From: Pneumocystis sp. 'macacae'
Taxonomy: Eukaryota > Ascomycota > Pneumocystomycetes > Pneumocystales > Pneumocystaceae
NCBI GenBank assembly: GCA_018127085.1
Contig: CM030732.1
Location: 310,001 to 374,000 of the forward strand
Direction of reading: 5' to 3'
DNA length: 64,000 bases
Part shown: piece after piece, positions 37,168 to 50,492 of the stretch
Layout of the letters: every line of letters starts with the position of its first letter
How positions within the stretch are numbered: the stretch's first letter is position 1
The notes under the pieces: model-generated
Seen by the model: the letters and a program-made list of their open reading frames with translations, nothing else
The model's database searches: none
What the model was told of the DNA's origin: nothing
Made by a program: the position numbers and the translations under genes

Positions 37168-37696
37168 ATGAAATTTGAGAAAATTGACTCTTTGGATTCT
37201 GTATTAATTTCAAAAGAATATCTACAGAATAAGAAAATAATTCTTTTTCGTTTTCCTCGAGATTTATCTTTGTCTTTAATTGATACTTTATCATTTGATT
37301 CTAGAGAAGTTAAAGAAATAAAAATTAAGAATTCTAATAAAACTCATTGTATTTATAACGATACAATAATGGATAATAGTGCTTTCGGGTTATTAGTTCC
37401 CATAAATGGGTATAACACGTATGAGATATGTAATTATAGTGTAATTGGTTTCAAAATATATATAATAGATGGTAGATCAAAATTTTTATTTTTTTGGTCA
37501 GTGTACTATTAGTATTATGGAGAATGTTTCTGAATCTTCATTTATCAATTCTAATGTTTCTTTTATAAAACATGTTTCAGAAAGTTTGCAAATGAAATTT
37601 AATTCATATGGATTTGAAGATACTCTTAAATATACCGGAATGTCTGATTCGAATAAACAGGGTAAAAATAAATTAATTTTATACAAAGAAGCATAG
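37168..37696 (+). CDS. Possible RNA polymerase I subunit Rpa34-like protein
   Basis: From the first ATG in frame (37168) the protein reads MKFEKIDSLDSVLISKEYLQ, KKIILFRFPRDLSLSLIDTL and, later, SAFGLLVPINGYNTYEI. The 'L-I/F-R-hP-...-L' strand followed by an 'LLVP' turn is reminiscent of the Rpa34.5 dimerisation fold. A second exon (SIMENVSESSFINSNVSFIK, ending KLILYKEA) needs a splice of about 28 or 61 nt ending near 37468 or 37501; both keep frame. The exact intron is unsettled. Total about 155 residues. The family call is by pattern only and is weak. It may be an unrecognised small protein. Confidence 0.42.
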
Positions 37697-37855
37697 TTAT
37701 GCAATATAGTTTCAAAGAAGCACCTATATCATTATGGTGATGATAAAAGGAAAAAAATTAAATATAAGAAAAAATAATATATAATAAAATAAATTATATT
37801 ATGATTAGTTCTACAAAACATTTATGCTGGGTTTTCTTTAGTTTGGGTTTTGAGT

Positions 37856-38350
37856 TTAAACATCTAATATTAGTGATATTTTGTTTAAAAATAGTCTACA
37901 TACATCTAGTTTTTGTTCTTCTAACGTTTTATTATATTTTTTTATTTGATCTTCTAATCGTTTCCTGTTTTTATTAATGTTTTTATATGTTGTTTTATGA
38001 TTACATTTCTGTTTCTATATATTCTAGACGTTTTTTTACATTTAATATAGCTTCTGATTTTTTTTGTTTTATAAGGATAGGTCCTGTCAATTTATAAATA
38101 ATAGCTTCGTTTTCTAAAATGGAAAATTCCTGTAGATGTTGTATATGGATATAACTTATTTATATATCATTTTATACCTTTTGTACAAGCTTATTTTCTT
38201 GAAATTGTGAGTTAAGTTTTTGCTGTGCTTCTAACATTCTGAAAAGTTCTATGATTATTTTACACACGTGTCTTATTCTCTTAATAGTTTACCATCTTGT
38301 GTTTTTTGATAGTTTTTTGATATTGTTTCTAATTTTGACTGATAAGTCAT
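37856..38350 (-). CDS. YKE2: Prefoldin subunit 6
   Basis: Five short exons give MTYQSKLETISKNYQKTQD, ELFRMLEAQQKLNSQFQENK, LVQK, EFSILENEAIIYKLTGPILI, KQKKSEAILNVKKRLEYIET and MKRLEDQIKKYNKTLEEQK. This is the beta-type prefoldin pattern: two coiled-coil helices around a hairpin with the signature YKL-GP-L-KQ. The N-terminal helix and the 'ARQKL..Q..EN..V' stretch match Yke2/PFDN6. The protein is about 120 residues and ends DVCRLFLNKISLILDV. Prefoldin passes unfolded actin and tubulin to the CCT chaperonin. The gene was assembled by hand from short exons and is divergent from VPS4. Confidence 0.85.
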
Positions 38351-38578
38351 TTTTATATATTAATATCCTTTAACGTATGATTTTGTAATAATTTTTAATA
38401 ATAATCAAATTTTCTATAATAAATACTTAAAAAAAATAAGATTTAATGGTTTAAAACCTATATTATTAAACGTATTAGTAAATTGTTAAATATATCAGTT
38501 TATGATAATTTTATCGATAAAATAATGAATCAGGTTTTTTAGTTATAAAATTAGCAATTAATAGTAATTAATGAAAAA

Positions 38579-40278
<1,700 letters not shown>

Positions 40279-41252
40279 TTTGTGTTTAATTGTTTTAAAT
40301 TATTTTAAATTGTTTTATAATATATTGTTTATATGTTTTATTGTTTTATGAAATAGAAAGTATGTCATTTTTTAATGAGTGTAATGTTATATATGCTTTA
40401 ATTTTTGATTTCTTTTGATTTTTAAAATGTCATGATAAATTATATATTTGTTGCAAAATTGTTGCTTTAAAACATATATATTAGAGATGTTATAATTAAA
40501 TTAACAGGTGAAATTATTAAAATATTTAATATATTATATAAAAAATATAAAAAATTGTTTAAATAATAAATATATATTAATTTATATATGATAATAAAGC
40601 ATTATTATATTTTATATATCTTATAATTACTATATAATTTAAAATAATTTAAAAAAATAATATTATACGTATTTGCAGAGATTGACTTATTTTATTCCAT
40701 CATAGTAAACATTAATGATAGATAATTTTAATATATAATGATATATAAATATATAAATATATAAATATATAAATATATAAATATATAAATATATAAATAT
40801 ATATAAGATATTATAGAAAATTATTACAATTATATTGGTAAAATTATATGAATTATCTTTAAATATTAGTTTAATATAATAATAATATTATTATTTTAAC
40901 TCTTTAATTATAAATTATTTAAAAATGATAAAAATGTTATTTCTTATAAAAAGACAATGTATATTAAAATATATATATTTATTTATAACAATTGTATTCT
41001 ATAGTTCTAATCAGATATTATTGTTTAATGAGAGGATATCGTTATGAATTTAAACAATATAATAATCTAAATATATAAAAGTTATAAAATATTAATATTT
41101 TATATTAAATATGTATAAAAATATTAGTGTTTAATAAATATCAAAATAGTTATTATATTATATATAAATTTATTAAAATTCTCAAAAAAAAAAACATTTT
41201 TATCGTTTTTTATTAATATTTTGTTATAAAATTATAGATACATTATTTTAAA
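40279..41252. other. Gene-free AT-rich region with an 8-bp microsatellite
   Basis: Between VPS4 and the SET-domain gene. No exon is seen. A perfect (ATATAAAT)7 run lies at 40743-40798. Confidence 0.7.
40743..40798. repeat. Microsatellite (ATATAAAT)x7
   Basis: Seven perfect head-to-tail copies of the 8-bp unit, then a breakdown into ATATATAA. Confidence 0.95.
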
Positions 41253-43024
41253 ATGAAAAATATAATAAATATAACTAAAATAAATGACATAAATAAAAAA
41301 AAAATAGATATTTTAACAAATTGGGTTAAAAATAACGATATATTTATACATCCATCTATTGGAATTAGTGTAAGAAATGATAATGATTTTTTTATTTATA
41401 CAAAAACATTTCTTAAAAAAAACACATTAATATTAAAAGTACCTAAAAGAATAATTTTATCATCAAAAACATCCGGATTATCATATATTTTAAATAATAC
41501 TAAAATACCAAACATTATTAGTTTATGTATAGCTTATATGTATGAAAAAAGTCTTGGTCAAAAATCTTTATGGTATGGTTATCTTCAAATAATACCTGAT
41601 AAAGTAGATATTCCAAAATTCTGGAATTATGAAAAAAACTGGTTAAAAGGCACTGAAATAGAATATGTTGGTGGTCTTGATATTGTATTTCTTTATATTA
41701 TTTAATATATATAACTAACATTTTTCTTAAAAAGGTAGAACTATCTAAAACATATAAAAACATAATAATACCATTTATAAAAAAAAACAAGAAAAGATTA
41801 AACCAAACTATATTTACATATGATAATTTTTTAAAAGCAATTTCTGTTATTAGATCAAGAGCATTTGAAATAGATAAATTTCATGGTCTAGCTCTGGTAC
41901 CATTTGCTGATATGTATATTAAATAATCATTTTTAATATTAATAACATTTTTAGGTTCAATCATACGACTACAAAAGAACATGTACATTTTCAAAGTTTT
42001 TATGAAGTATGTGAATACTGTGGATCATCAACACACACTGATCATATAAAATATCAAAAAAATATTGATAAATCACCTGAATCAAAATTAAATAATAAGA
42101 AAAAATATTATGACACATGTGATATGATCATATATAATTCGCCTAATGCATCAGATGAATTATTCAATATATATGGAACGCATGGAAATGATGTATATCT
42201 TAAATTATATTTTTAAGAAATTAAACAACTTCTAGATTTTACTCTCAAGGTATGGATTTGCTGTACCTCAAAATAAATGGGATAGAATAAGCATGTCAGA
42301 AATGTTTGAGAAAAATGATTTAAAACAAAATAGATTGATATGGTGGAAATCAAATGGTTTTAAAATTTCATATCAAATGGGTCTTTTTCAAAAATACTTT
42401 TCAAAAGAAGATATAAAAAATTATTTTGTCGAATGTAAGAATAACCATAATACAAAAAATTGCAGCTATTGTCAAAATAACCAATATTTATTTCTTCAAG
42501 ATAGTCTTTTTCTTACATTTGCCTCTATTCCTAGTCTAACATTATTACTCTTTATTACATTATTGTCATTAACCCATAAACTATTCAAAAAATTCAAGAA
42601 AAATACAAAAAGTATTATTATGTTTGTTTTAAATATCATCAAATTCCAATCATTTTTATTTTATACGGATTATACGAGAAAACTTAAATACCAAAAATAT
42701 AAAGTACTTTTAATTATGTTTAAAACACATAAAATTCTATTAAATGCTATTAACAATCGTTTAAAAAAATATAACCAGATATCAGATCTGAATTATTTTA
42801 TCTCAGAAAACACAAAAACTCAAGTATTTAACATATTAAAAACATTTATTCTAATTAAATTATAGATAAAAAATTATAGAAAACATTGGACAAAAATAGT
42901 ATTACAAAACGAAATAAACATACTAAACAATGCACAGAAGAAATGCATAAATACGAAAAATATAATTAAATCAATTCTAAAACAAAAAAAAATATACATT
43001 AAAAAAATATATATATATAAGTAG
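41253..43024 (+). CDS. SET-domain protein lysine methyltransferase (Efm1/RKM/SETD group)
   Basis: The N-terminus has HPSIGISVRNDNDFFIYTKT, then KSLWYGYLQIIPDKVDIPKF, WLKGTEIEYVGG and ISVIRSRAFEID. The SET core has ALVPFADMFNHTTKEHVHFQ, where the NH(T) motif binds S-adenosylmethionine. A cysteine pair follows (VCEYCGSS), then ELFNIYGTHGND with the SET catalytic Tyr, joined by an intron to LLSRYGFAVPQNKWDRI. The C-terminal helical part is the Rubisco-substrate-binding type. A last 42-nt intron (42824-42865) restores IKNYRKHWTKIVLQNEINIL, the usual ending; without it the frame stops early. Substrate cannot be told from sequence; ribosomal proteins or elongation factor 1A are typical for this group. 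Confidence 0.78.
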
Positions 43025-43432
43025 ATAAATTTATATTTCTTGTGATATTAATAATATGTCATAATATTAAATTATTTTGTATTATACATATATGCATTAA
43101 TTTAATATAAAAAACAGAAAACTCAATAACATAAGAAATGCATTATTTTAAATTAGTTTCACAAGACAATATTTTCATAAAATCCAAAATCAATATTCAA
43201 ATAATATACACAAAAAAATATCCAATAATTATACATATATATTATTATTATTTGTACATGGTTTAATACTTATAAGACTTAAATATATAACTTAATATAA
43301 ATTCAAATTAGTATCAAAAATGGTTAAAAACAAAAATTAAAAAATAAAATTATAGTCACAAATCATTTTATTTAATTATATTAAAGGCAAACATTTAAAA
43401 AAATGATGTTAAAGATAATTTATAATCATTCT
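43025..43432. other. AT-rich convergent intergenic region
   Basis: Between the 3' ends of the SET-domain gene and UBP8. No exon or RNA gene is seen. Confidence 0.65.
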
Positions 43433-45337
43433 CTATAATTGGTAACTAAGATTTTGTCGAATATAAAATAATAAATATCTGTATTTAAATTAAATTAAAA
43501 TAACGAAATTGCAAACATACGCATTGCTTGATAAAACAGTCTTTTCATTAGTGATAAAAATAGCAGTATCATCGAATTGAAACCACTAGGTGTATTAATT
43601 TCATGTTTAATCATATAACAAACATACATTATCATTTAACCGAGCAAAACTAGTATAATGACCAGTATTAATCTGTCCTTGATGACATATAACGGACAAA
43701 AGATCATAAATACAATCATCTTTATAACAATCCATATAATTATTCTGAGAAATATATGGAAACATATCAAGCTGAGAAGAAAAATTAACGTGTGTGTCAA
43801 TTTTTGTCGGAGTAGATGAATGTTCAAAACGCTTCAAAATACTCATTAAAAATATAAAAACAAAATTTAATTTTACCTTCAATTGAAAACATATGACTAA
43901 AGGAATACGTTTAAATTTCAATTGTTTCATAGCTTTCTGCTAATCCTTAATAATTTTCTTGAAAATAAAAATAAGAACCTCAGAAACAGATAAACATTTT
44001 GAGCATTTATATTCATTATTAGATAAGTTTTCAGGAGATGTAAATCTAAACCTTTAACATTTTAAAATAAAAGTAAAACTTACCTTTGAAGACATTCCTG
44101 AAGACTTTTAACTAAATGCTCCCTAGAAGATGACTCAACACCAACCACAGACTTAATTTTCAACTCAAGACTAACATCCATAATAGGATCCATAGTAGAA
44201 GTTACATTTCCACATGATGAACATGTAACATCACTCTGAAGTATCCCAGAAAATGTTTTATGAGCAATACAATCACATTTTGTATCTATTTTAGAACCAG
44301 AATGATTATGAATTTGACTCATTAAACATACAAAAAACTCGTGGGCATCTTGCTCAACATATCCTTTTAATTCTTTAGAAAGTTTCCACATAATTTCTAA
44401 AAACGAAGAAGGTCCAAAAGGTATAGAAAAATCTTTTTTGGAAAAAAACTATACATTTTAAAATATAATTAAGTTATAAACCATTATCCATTACTTCAGC
44501 AATTAAAGTGTCCATAGCACAACAACTACAGTTATCTTGTAAACAATTCTTTACTGCATGACCATCACTCAAAAAATAATTACGAAAAATAGGATTATGA
44601 ACTAAGCACTGTATAACTACATTCATAAAACATGTAGCTCCCATATTTTGTATCCCTCGTAAACCATCACCTCTCAATTTTAAAAAAAAATTATAAAAAT
44701 ATTAACATTTTACCACAGCATATAACTTGTGAATCATCATCGATTAAATAATCGTAATTATCAATAGGTAATTCTAATCCTTTATTTGATAAACATATCG
44801 AATCTTTTGAATAAAAATAAATATATATATATATATAAAAGGTTATTACTCACTTTTGATGTTAGATGATTTTATGTTTAATTTTCGCTTTACTAAGGTA
44901 TATATTTTCTCAAAAATTGGATCATAAATAAAATCATGACATGAAAAACAATATAAATAACCACTAAACATGTCAATAGCTATAATATTTAGTATCTAAT
45001 TTTTAAAATATAAATAAAAAAACCAAAGATATGATTTTGAGCTTTTGCATGAGTTTCTGAATGCCTTCTTCTCCAACATCCGATATAAGAACATTGAAGA
45101 CATAATAATGATCTTTTAAGAACATCATGACAAACAAAACATTTCTGAAAAACCTTACGTAAAGACTAAAAAATTAGTCCATATATAAACATACAAAAAT
45201 ATCAAAAATACGCTATAATATCGACCTTTAAATATTTTGTAAAAATGAATAACCTTTAATGCTAAAAAATATGCTTTACAAATAAAAATTTTGGAAGAAG
45301 ACGAAAGAAGTTGCAAAACATGATCACAACCATACAT
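43433..45337 (-). CDS. UBP8: SAGA deubiquitinase Ubp8 (USP22)
   Basis: An N-terminal ZnF-UBP domain (MYGCDHVLQLLSS, KCFVCHDVLKRSLLCLQC, IGCWRRRHSETHAKAQNHIF) is followed by the USP catalytic domain. This has a Cys box in GLRGIQNMGATCFMNVVIQC, with KGYVEQDAHEFFVCLMSQIH, Zn-finger cysteines around DVTCSSCGNVTS and EYKCSKCL, and a His box in QINTGHYTSFARLND. Two terminal introns restore WFQFDDTAIFITNEKTVL and YLLFYIRQNLSYQL. Ubp8 removes ubiquitin from histone H2B within SAGA. The start is the first ATG in the open frame ahead of the zinc finger. A TTG further upstream is in frame but unlikely to initiate. Confidence 0.93.
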
Positions 45338-46112
45338 ATATTTCAAAAATCTTTTTAAAACTTTGATCAAAAATATGTCCTCGTATGTAATATCAACAAT
45401 AATTTATAATTGTCCAATATTTCGAAATTAAAAATTCGATTATAAAAAGATTGTAAAAAACTTAAATAGAAAAAATATAATTTATTTATAATTTAACAGG
45501 TTTCAACTATAAAAAATAACAAAAAAAAGTCCAAAAATACTACTATAATTTATAATTACAGAATTATATCACATATATTTTTATAATTATTTTTCAACTA
45601 AAATTAACTTTTAATAAAAACATATTTCAAATAATATCTTTTTTTTTTTTTAAAATACATAAAAACTAATTATATTCATATATAATTATACTAATAAATT
45701 ACAAAGAATATTATATACATAAATATTATCATTATTACATAAAAATATATTTAAATCTACTATTTAAAAAATTATATATTTTCTAAATACATGAACAATA
45801 TTAAATAGATTTAGAGCATAAATATATATTTCATCAATCAAAACTATGTATCATTATTTCTCATATGAAAACAACTAAACTACCAAATATATAATCATTT
45901 AAAATAAAAACAATAATATTATACATTCAAATTAATTTACCAAATCAAAACCAAAGTTAATAAAAAATATTTTATATTCTAAAAAATTTAAAACATCGTT
46001 TATCAACAGTTAATTTCTAAACAATATAAAAATATCAGTATCATATATTAATAACTATCAACAAAGAATATTACATAAATAGCATAAAAAAGTAAAACTA
46101 ATTATTTTTATA
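45338..46112. other. Gene-free AT-rich region
   Basis: Between UBP8 and RPN9. Only A/T runs and short low-complexity stretches are seen. Confidence 0.7.
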
Positions 46113-47539
46113 CTATCGTACAAGAACTTCATTTTCAATTATATCGCTTCCTACATTTGTTATAAATGTCTCTAACTGATAAGTCGATTTATGCCAATCC
46201 TCAATACGCTTTTTCATGATATCTATCTGTTTTATATCTAAAACTCTTGGATGAACCCATGTAATACGAACAACTTCATCTACTTGATCAATGGATCCAC
46301 GAATAAGACCCAAACTCAACGCTTTCATAACCAAATGTTCTATTTCATGTTCAGGTAAATGCGTCTCATCTGCAATAGTAGAAAATTTGAAAATACGATC
46401 ATGAGGTGATCGTTTAAACACAGCCTCAATTAAAGCCATAAGACATATTTTCTGGCGCAAAAATGGAATAGAAGATTGTAAAAGAGGCTATAAAAACTAA
46501 ATATTAACCATTTAAAACAAAAATTAATTACTTGTTTCAAAAAATATCCCATAAGACTCTCAAATTTTAAAATATTTCCCGAATTAAAAGCAGATAAAAG
46601 TTTGCAAAGCCATTCATGTTCGGTTCCAAGTAATGTATCAAGAATAGGATGATGAAGAAGCTCTCCAAAATTATATATTGTATCACTCAGAAGAGCCGCA
46701 ATACTTAAATCATATGCTCGTTGTTGCTGTTCATGAATACTAAGAGAAAAAAGGTCATTGCAAGCAAGATAAAGAAGAGAATTTCTATAAAATAACCCAT
46801 AATCCGCTTTGGACTATAAAAGAATTTAAACATTAACAAAAAAGATTAAAAAAGTATACTTTATAATAATCAGCATTTACACGATAAAACAAAGCATATA
46901 TTATAGAATCTACTGAATCAAGTTCATCTAAAATTTCAGAACTCTTATTCAGAAGCTCAAAAGAACTATCCAAATCACCACATAGCATCTTCACACGTGC
47001 CGTTTCAATTAATGCATATACATATGCGTCTTTAGTTGTAGGAGTATTAACTTTTTCTAAAAGTGATGACAAAAACCCAAGAGCCTCAGAATTGTCTAAA
47101 ACATATTATTATTACTATTACTCTAACCACTAACCCACTTTCACACTGTCCTGATACACTCAGTCCAAGCATTACAAGTTTCAACTTATTAATGTTTTGT
47201 GAAAAAGATTCTACAAAAAATCTAAACATATCCATTCGAAAAGTTTCAGTCCCAGGTGTCTCGAAGAAATCCATAAGAACATCTGTCAACTGTTTCCACA
47301 ATCTATGACAACACATCAGTAATTTACATCTTTAAGATTACCGAAACAAAAACAACAAAAAAAAAACTAAACCTTACCGACGCTCCCAAAGGTCTTGCAT
47401 AGTAGAAAGCATCTCTATTAAAAACAGTTATATTTAAATCAATGAACTACAATTCCATATTACTTTGTAAATCATCATTCATTAAAACTTTCTGGGACTC
47501 TAAAAATACATTAACACCAAACTCAGTCTCAATCTCCAT
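46113..47539 (-). CDS. RPN9: 26S proteasome lid subunit Rpn9
   Basis: The start at 47539 gives MEIETEFGVNVFLESQKVLM. Helical repeats follow: LWKQLTDVLMDFFETPGTE, NINKLKLVMLGLS, YALIETARVKMLCGDLDSSF, KADYGLFYRNSLLYLACNDL and AYDLSIAALLSDTIYNFGEL. A C-terminal PCI domain follows, RQKICLMALIEAVFKRSPHD, with IEHLVMKALSLGLIRGSIDQ and VHPRVLDIKQI. About 390 residues over six exons fit the family. Rpn9 (PSMD13) is a structural lid subunit needed for proteasome assembly. One intron, near 47088-47145, has two plausible donors that differ by a few residues. Confidence 0.93.
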
Positions 47540-47849
47540 TATCTATGAAGCAATATATTCAAAAAACTGATAAAAATATATCAAATCACTTAAGACCTTT
47601 TTATTTTATAATTAACAACGTTTTATATTATTATTAATAATATAAAATTTATCTTTCTACTAAAAATACTCAAACCCTAAAAAACCTAATAAGAAAAGCA
47701 ATTTATTAATGTTTACTCAATAATATTTTAATTTCTTTGAAAAGTTTAATCTAAGTTCTAAACTTAACCAAATAAACTTTGAAAAATACCTGTAATTGCC
47801 AGGCAGTTACATATTAATTGAATTACTAAAAATATTTACTCTTTTAAAA
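47540..47849. other. Divergent promoter region, RPN9/NDUFA9
   Basis: 310 bp between the two start codons. AT-rich; no exon is seen and no classical PACE (GGTGGCAAA) motif is found. Confidence 0.6.
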
Positions 47850-49319
47850 ATGATATTACAATATTGGAAAAGATTAAAATTAAAAATTAACAAAAAAATA
47901 CATTTTAAATACTTAAATGAAAATTTAAACAAAAAATTGATTCATGATATTCAGATATCTAGAACAGGAAAAGCTCTCATAAAAAAAGGGACTGGAGGAC
48001 GGTAAGTATTACATAATTTTCAAGTTTTTCAATTTTTAAATAACAATATTTTTTTGAACAATAACTAATTAATAGAAGATCATCAATAAGTGGTCATGTT
48101 GCTACAGTTTTTGGAGCTACAGGGTTTCTTGGAAGATATATTGTAAATAAATTAGGTATCTAATAATATCAAAAATTTTTATTGCAAATATATCTAATAA
48201 TTAAAAAACAGCAAAACATGGCACAACTGTAATAATACCATGGAGAGATCAAGATTCTAAAAGACATCTTAAAATCTTAGGTGATCTTGGACAAATTGTT
48301 ATGATGGTAAAAGAATTTTCATCTCTTAGGATTAAAATATTATCCTACTAGAATTCTATAGAAGAATATAAAAAATAATATATTTAGGAATTTGATCTAC
48401 GAAACAAAACATCAGTTGAAGAATCCATACGCCATTCAAATGTTGTATATAATCTTATAGGACGAGACTATGAAACAAAGTATAATTTTGTTATTGATAA
48501 AAACTGCAAACTAATAATAGGAATTTCTCTTATAAAGATGTCCATGTCTATGGTGCAGCAACAATTGCAGAAGCATGTGTTAAGTACAATATAGACCGTT
48601 TAATACATATATCAGCTCTTAATGCAAATGTAACATCGCCATCACATTTCTATAAAACAAAGGTATACTGTAAAATAAAAGAATATACAAAAACTAATAG
48701 TATGAAGGGTCTTGGAGAAGAAGCCGTTTATAATATATTTCCTGAAGTAACAATAGTTCGCCCATCAATAATGTTTGGTGCTGAAGATCGATTTTTAAGT
48801 TTTTTAGCGAATGCCAAAATTTTATTAACCATAAATAATAACCGTGAGTTAATTCGGCCTACATATGTTTGAATATTATTCTTTTGATCTTATCTTATAA
48901 ATGATTAGGTAAAAGATGTTGCTCATGCTCTTGAATTAATGATGTTTGATGATTCTACTAGAGGTCAAATTTATGAGTTATATGGACCACATGAATATTC
49001 TGTTGCAGAGGTTTTAACTATGATTACTGATATTATACATCGTCGACCTTGGCATTTTAATGTTCCTAAACCTATTTTTTCAATTATTACATCAATTTTA
49101 AATCTGCTTTGGTGGCCAACTATAGCCCCTGATCAAATTCAAATGCAATGCATTAATTATAAAACTACAAGTAATGCAAAAACTTATACAGACCTAGGAA
49201 TAAAACCTCACCATTTAGATAAACTTGCACCTAAATACTTACGTATAAATCTTTTCCAAGCCCTTATTTTAACTAATATTTCAGGTATGTTTCAATCATT
49301 GAAACATGCAAACATATAA
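47850..49319 (+). CDS. Mitochondrial complex I 39-kDa accessory subunit (NDUFA9)
   Basis: The first ATG in frame (47850) is followed by a Lys/Arg/Asn-rich leader with few acids, consistent with mitochondrial import. After an intron comes [20 protein letters not shown], whose GATGFLG is the dinucleotide-binding Rossmann motif of atypical short-chain dehydrogenases. Then come [66 protein letters not shown] and [18 protein letters not shown], all typical of NDUFA9. About 390 residues over eight exons. It shows that this fungus keeps a type I NADH:ubiquinone oxidoreductase, unlike fission or budding yeast. Confidence 0.92.
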
Positions 49320-49386
49320 TTAAAAGATCTACATTCCTATGAAAGCAAGGCTTTAAATATTTCTAGACATAATACTACAAAAACTA

Positions 49387-49745
49387 TTATAATAATATAT
49401 ACAAGCTATACTTCACGATATGTTTAATTCTCATTATACCATCCGAAACTTCAAAAAATCGGCAAGAACAATGAAAATTAAGCATCTCGGAAACGAGACA
49501 TAAGTCCAAAAAATAACATGCGGTATATAAAGGGCCAAAACCGGTTCTGTCTGGTAAAAGGCAAGATAGAAATTCCATGTCGCAGCCCCCTACCGCAATA
49601 TGGTCTAAAATGTCTTCCAATGTCCTTTTTATAACATTTTTTTCGGAGATTAAATATATGACTTACTAATTTAAACGTTCAAATTCCGTTTTTAGAATAG
49701 TATAAGTTCTACAAAATTCTAGCGTTATTTTCTCTAAAGGAACAT
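49387..49745 (-). pseudogene. Coding-like remnant of unknown family
   Basis: Two stretches read like protein. The downstream one (49620 to 49387) gives TLEDILDHIAVGGCDMEFLS, CLLPDRTGFGPLYTACYFLD and LCLVSEMLNFHCSCRFFEVS, notably GC-richer than the surroundings. The upstream one gives HVPLEKITLEFCRTYTILKT and EFERLN. A good donor (GTAAGT) and an AAAAAG acceptor separate them, but splicing makes TAG at the junction. No ATG precedes the upstream stretch, which is bounded by TAA. The only ATG is internal (GGCTGCGACATGGAA). I do not recognise the family. It could be a decayed gene, a gene with an error in the sequence, or chance; an internal ATG would give only about 63 residues. Confidence 0.35.
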
Positions 49746-49759
49746 GCAACGTATATTAA

Positions 49760-50492
49760 AAAATTGTTTATTACATTTTTAAAGCTTATAAAAAATATAT
49801 TTTTTTTTATTAGAACAAATCCTTTTACACAATTCGACAGATTATAATATTTAAAATATATTTTATATTTTTTTATAAGAATATAAATTTCAAAAAAAGT
49901 ATAAATATATAATCCTTTTATTTTATAAAAAAATTAACATATCAAATATTTAATAAAAATATAACGTTACAGTAAAAAGCTCAATTTAGTACAACTTATT
50001 TCAACATAAATTTTCGAATTAATAAGTATAATTATTATTAGACAATAACCTTTAATTTTTAAACAATATTTCAAAAATTTTTTTTAATAATCTTAATCTA
50101 AATATATTTTTAACTTATAAATTTTTGTATTCATTATTAAAGCTAAATATATGAAATAGTTTTAAAACTACAGAGCTATAATCATATGAACATTACTACA
50201 CTATTAATTTGAACATGTAAAGTATAATATATTAAATATTTCTAAATCTCATAATTTATTTAATCTAAATTTTATTTTTTAATAAAAATATTGTAAGATA
50301 TAAAAATATATTTTCACATTAATATTGATAATTTAATGATATTTCAATAAAACACATGATTTATCACAATGCACCTTTGTTTAGAGTTATGAATATTCTT
50401 ATTTTTTTTAGAAATATTACTAAATAATAATTAGTATTACGGATTTAAATTTTTTAATTATCAATTAAAACCACAATATTGCAAATACGTTA
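49760..50492. other. AT-rich intergenic region upstream of ATM1
   Basis: Nearly pure A/T with no exon that I can support. It may contain a missed first exon of ATM1, because the N-terminus of that gene does not splice cleanly. Confidence 0.5.

Noticed and set aside
44820..44838. (AT)n run near 44820 as a meaningful element
   Set aside because: It lies within an intron of UBP8, is short, and is typical of base composition here.
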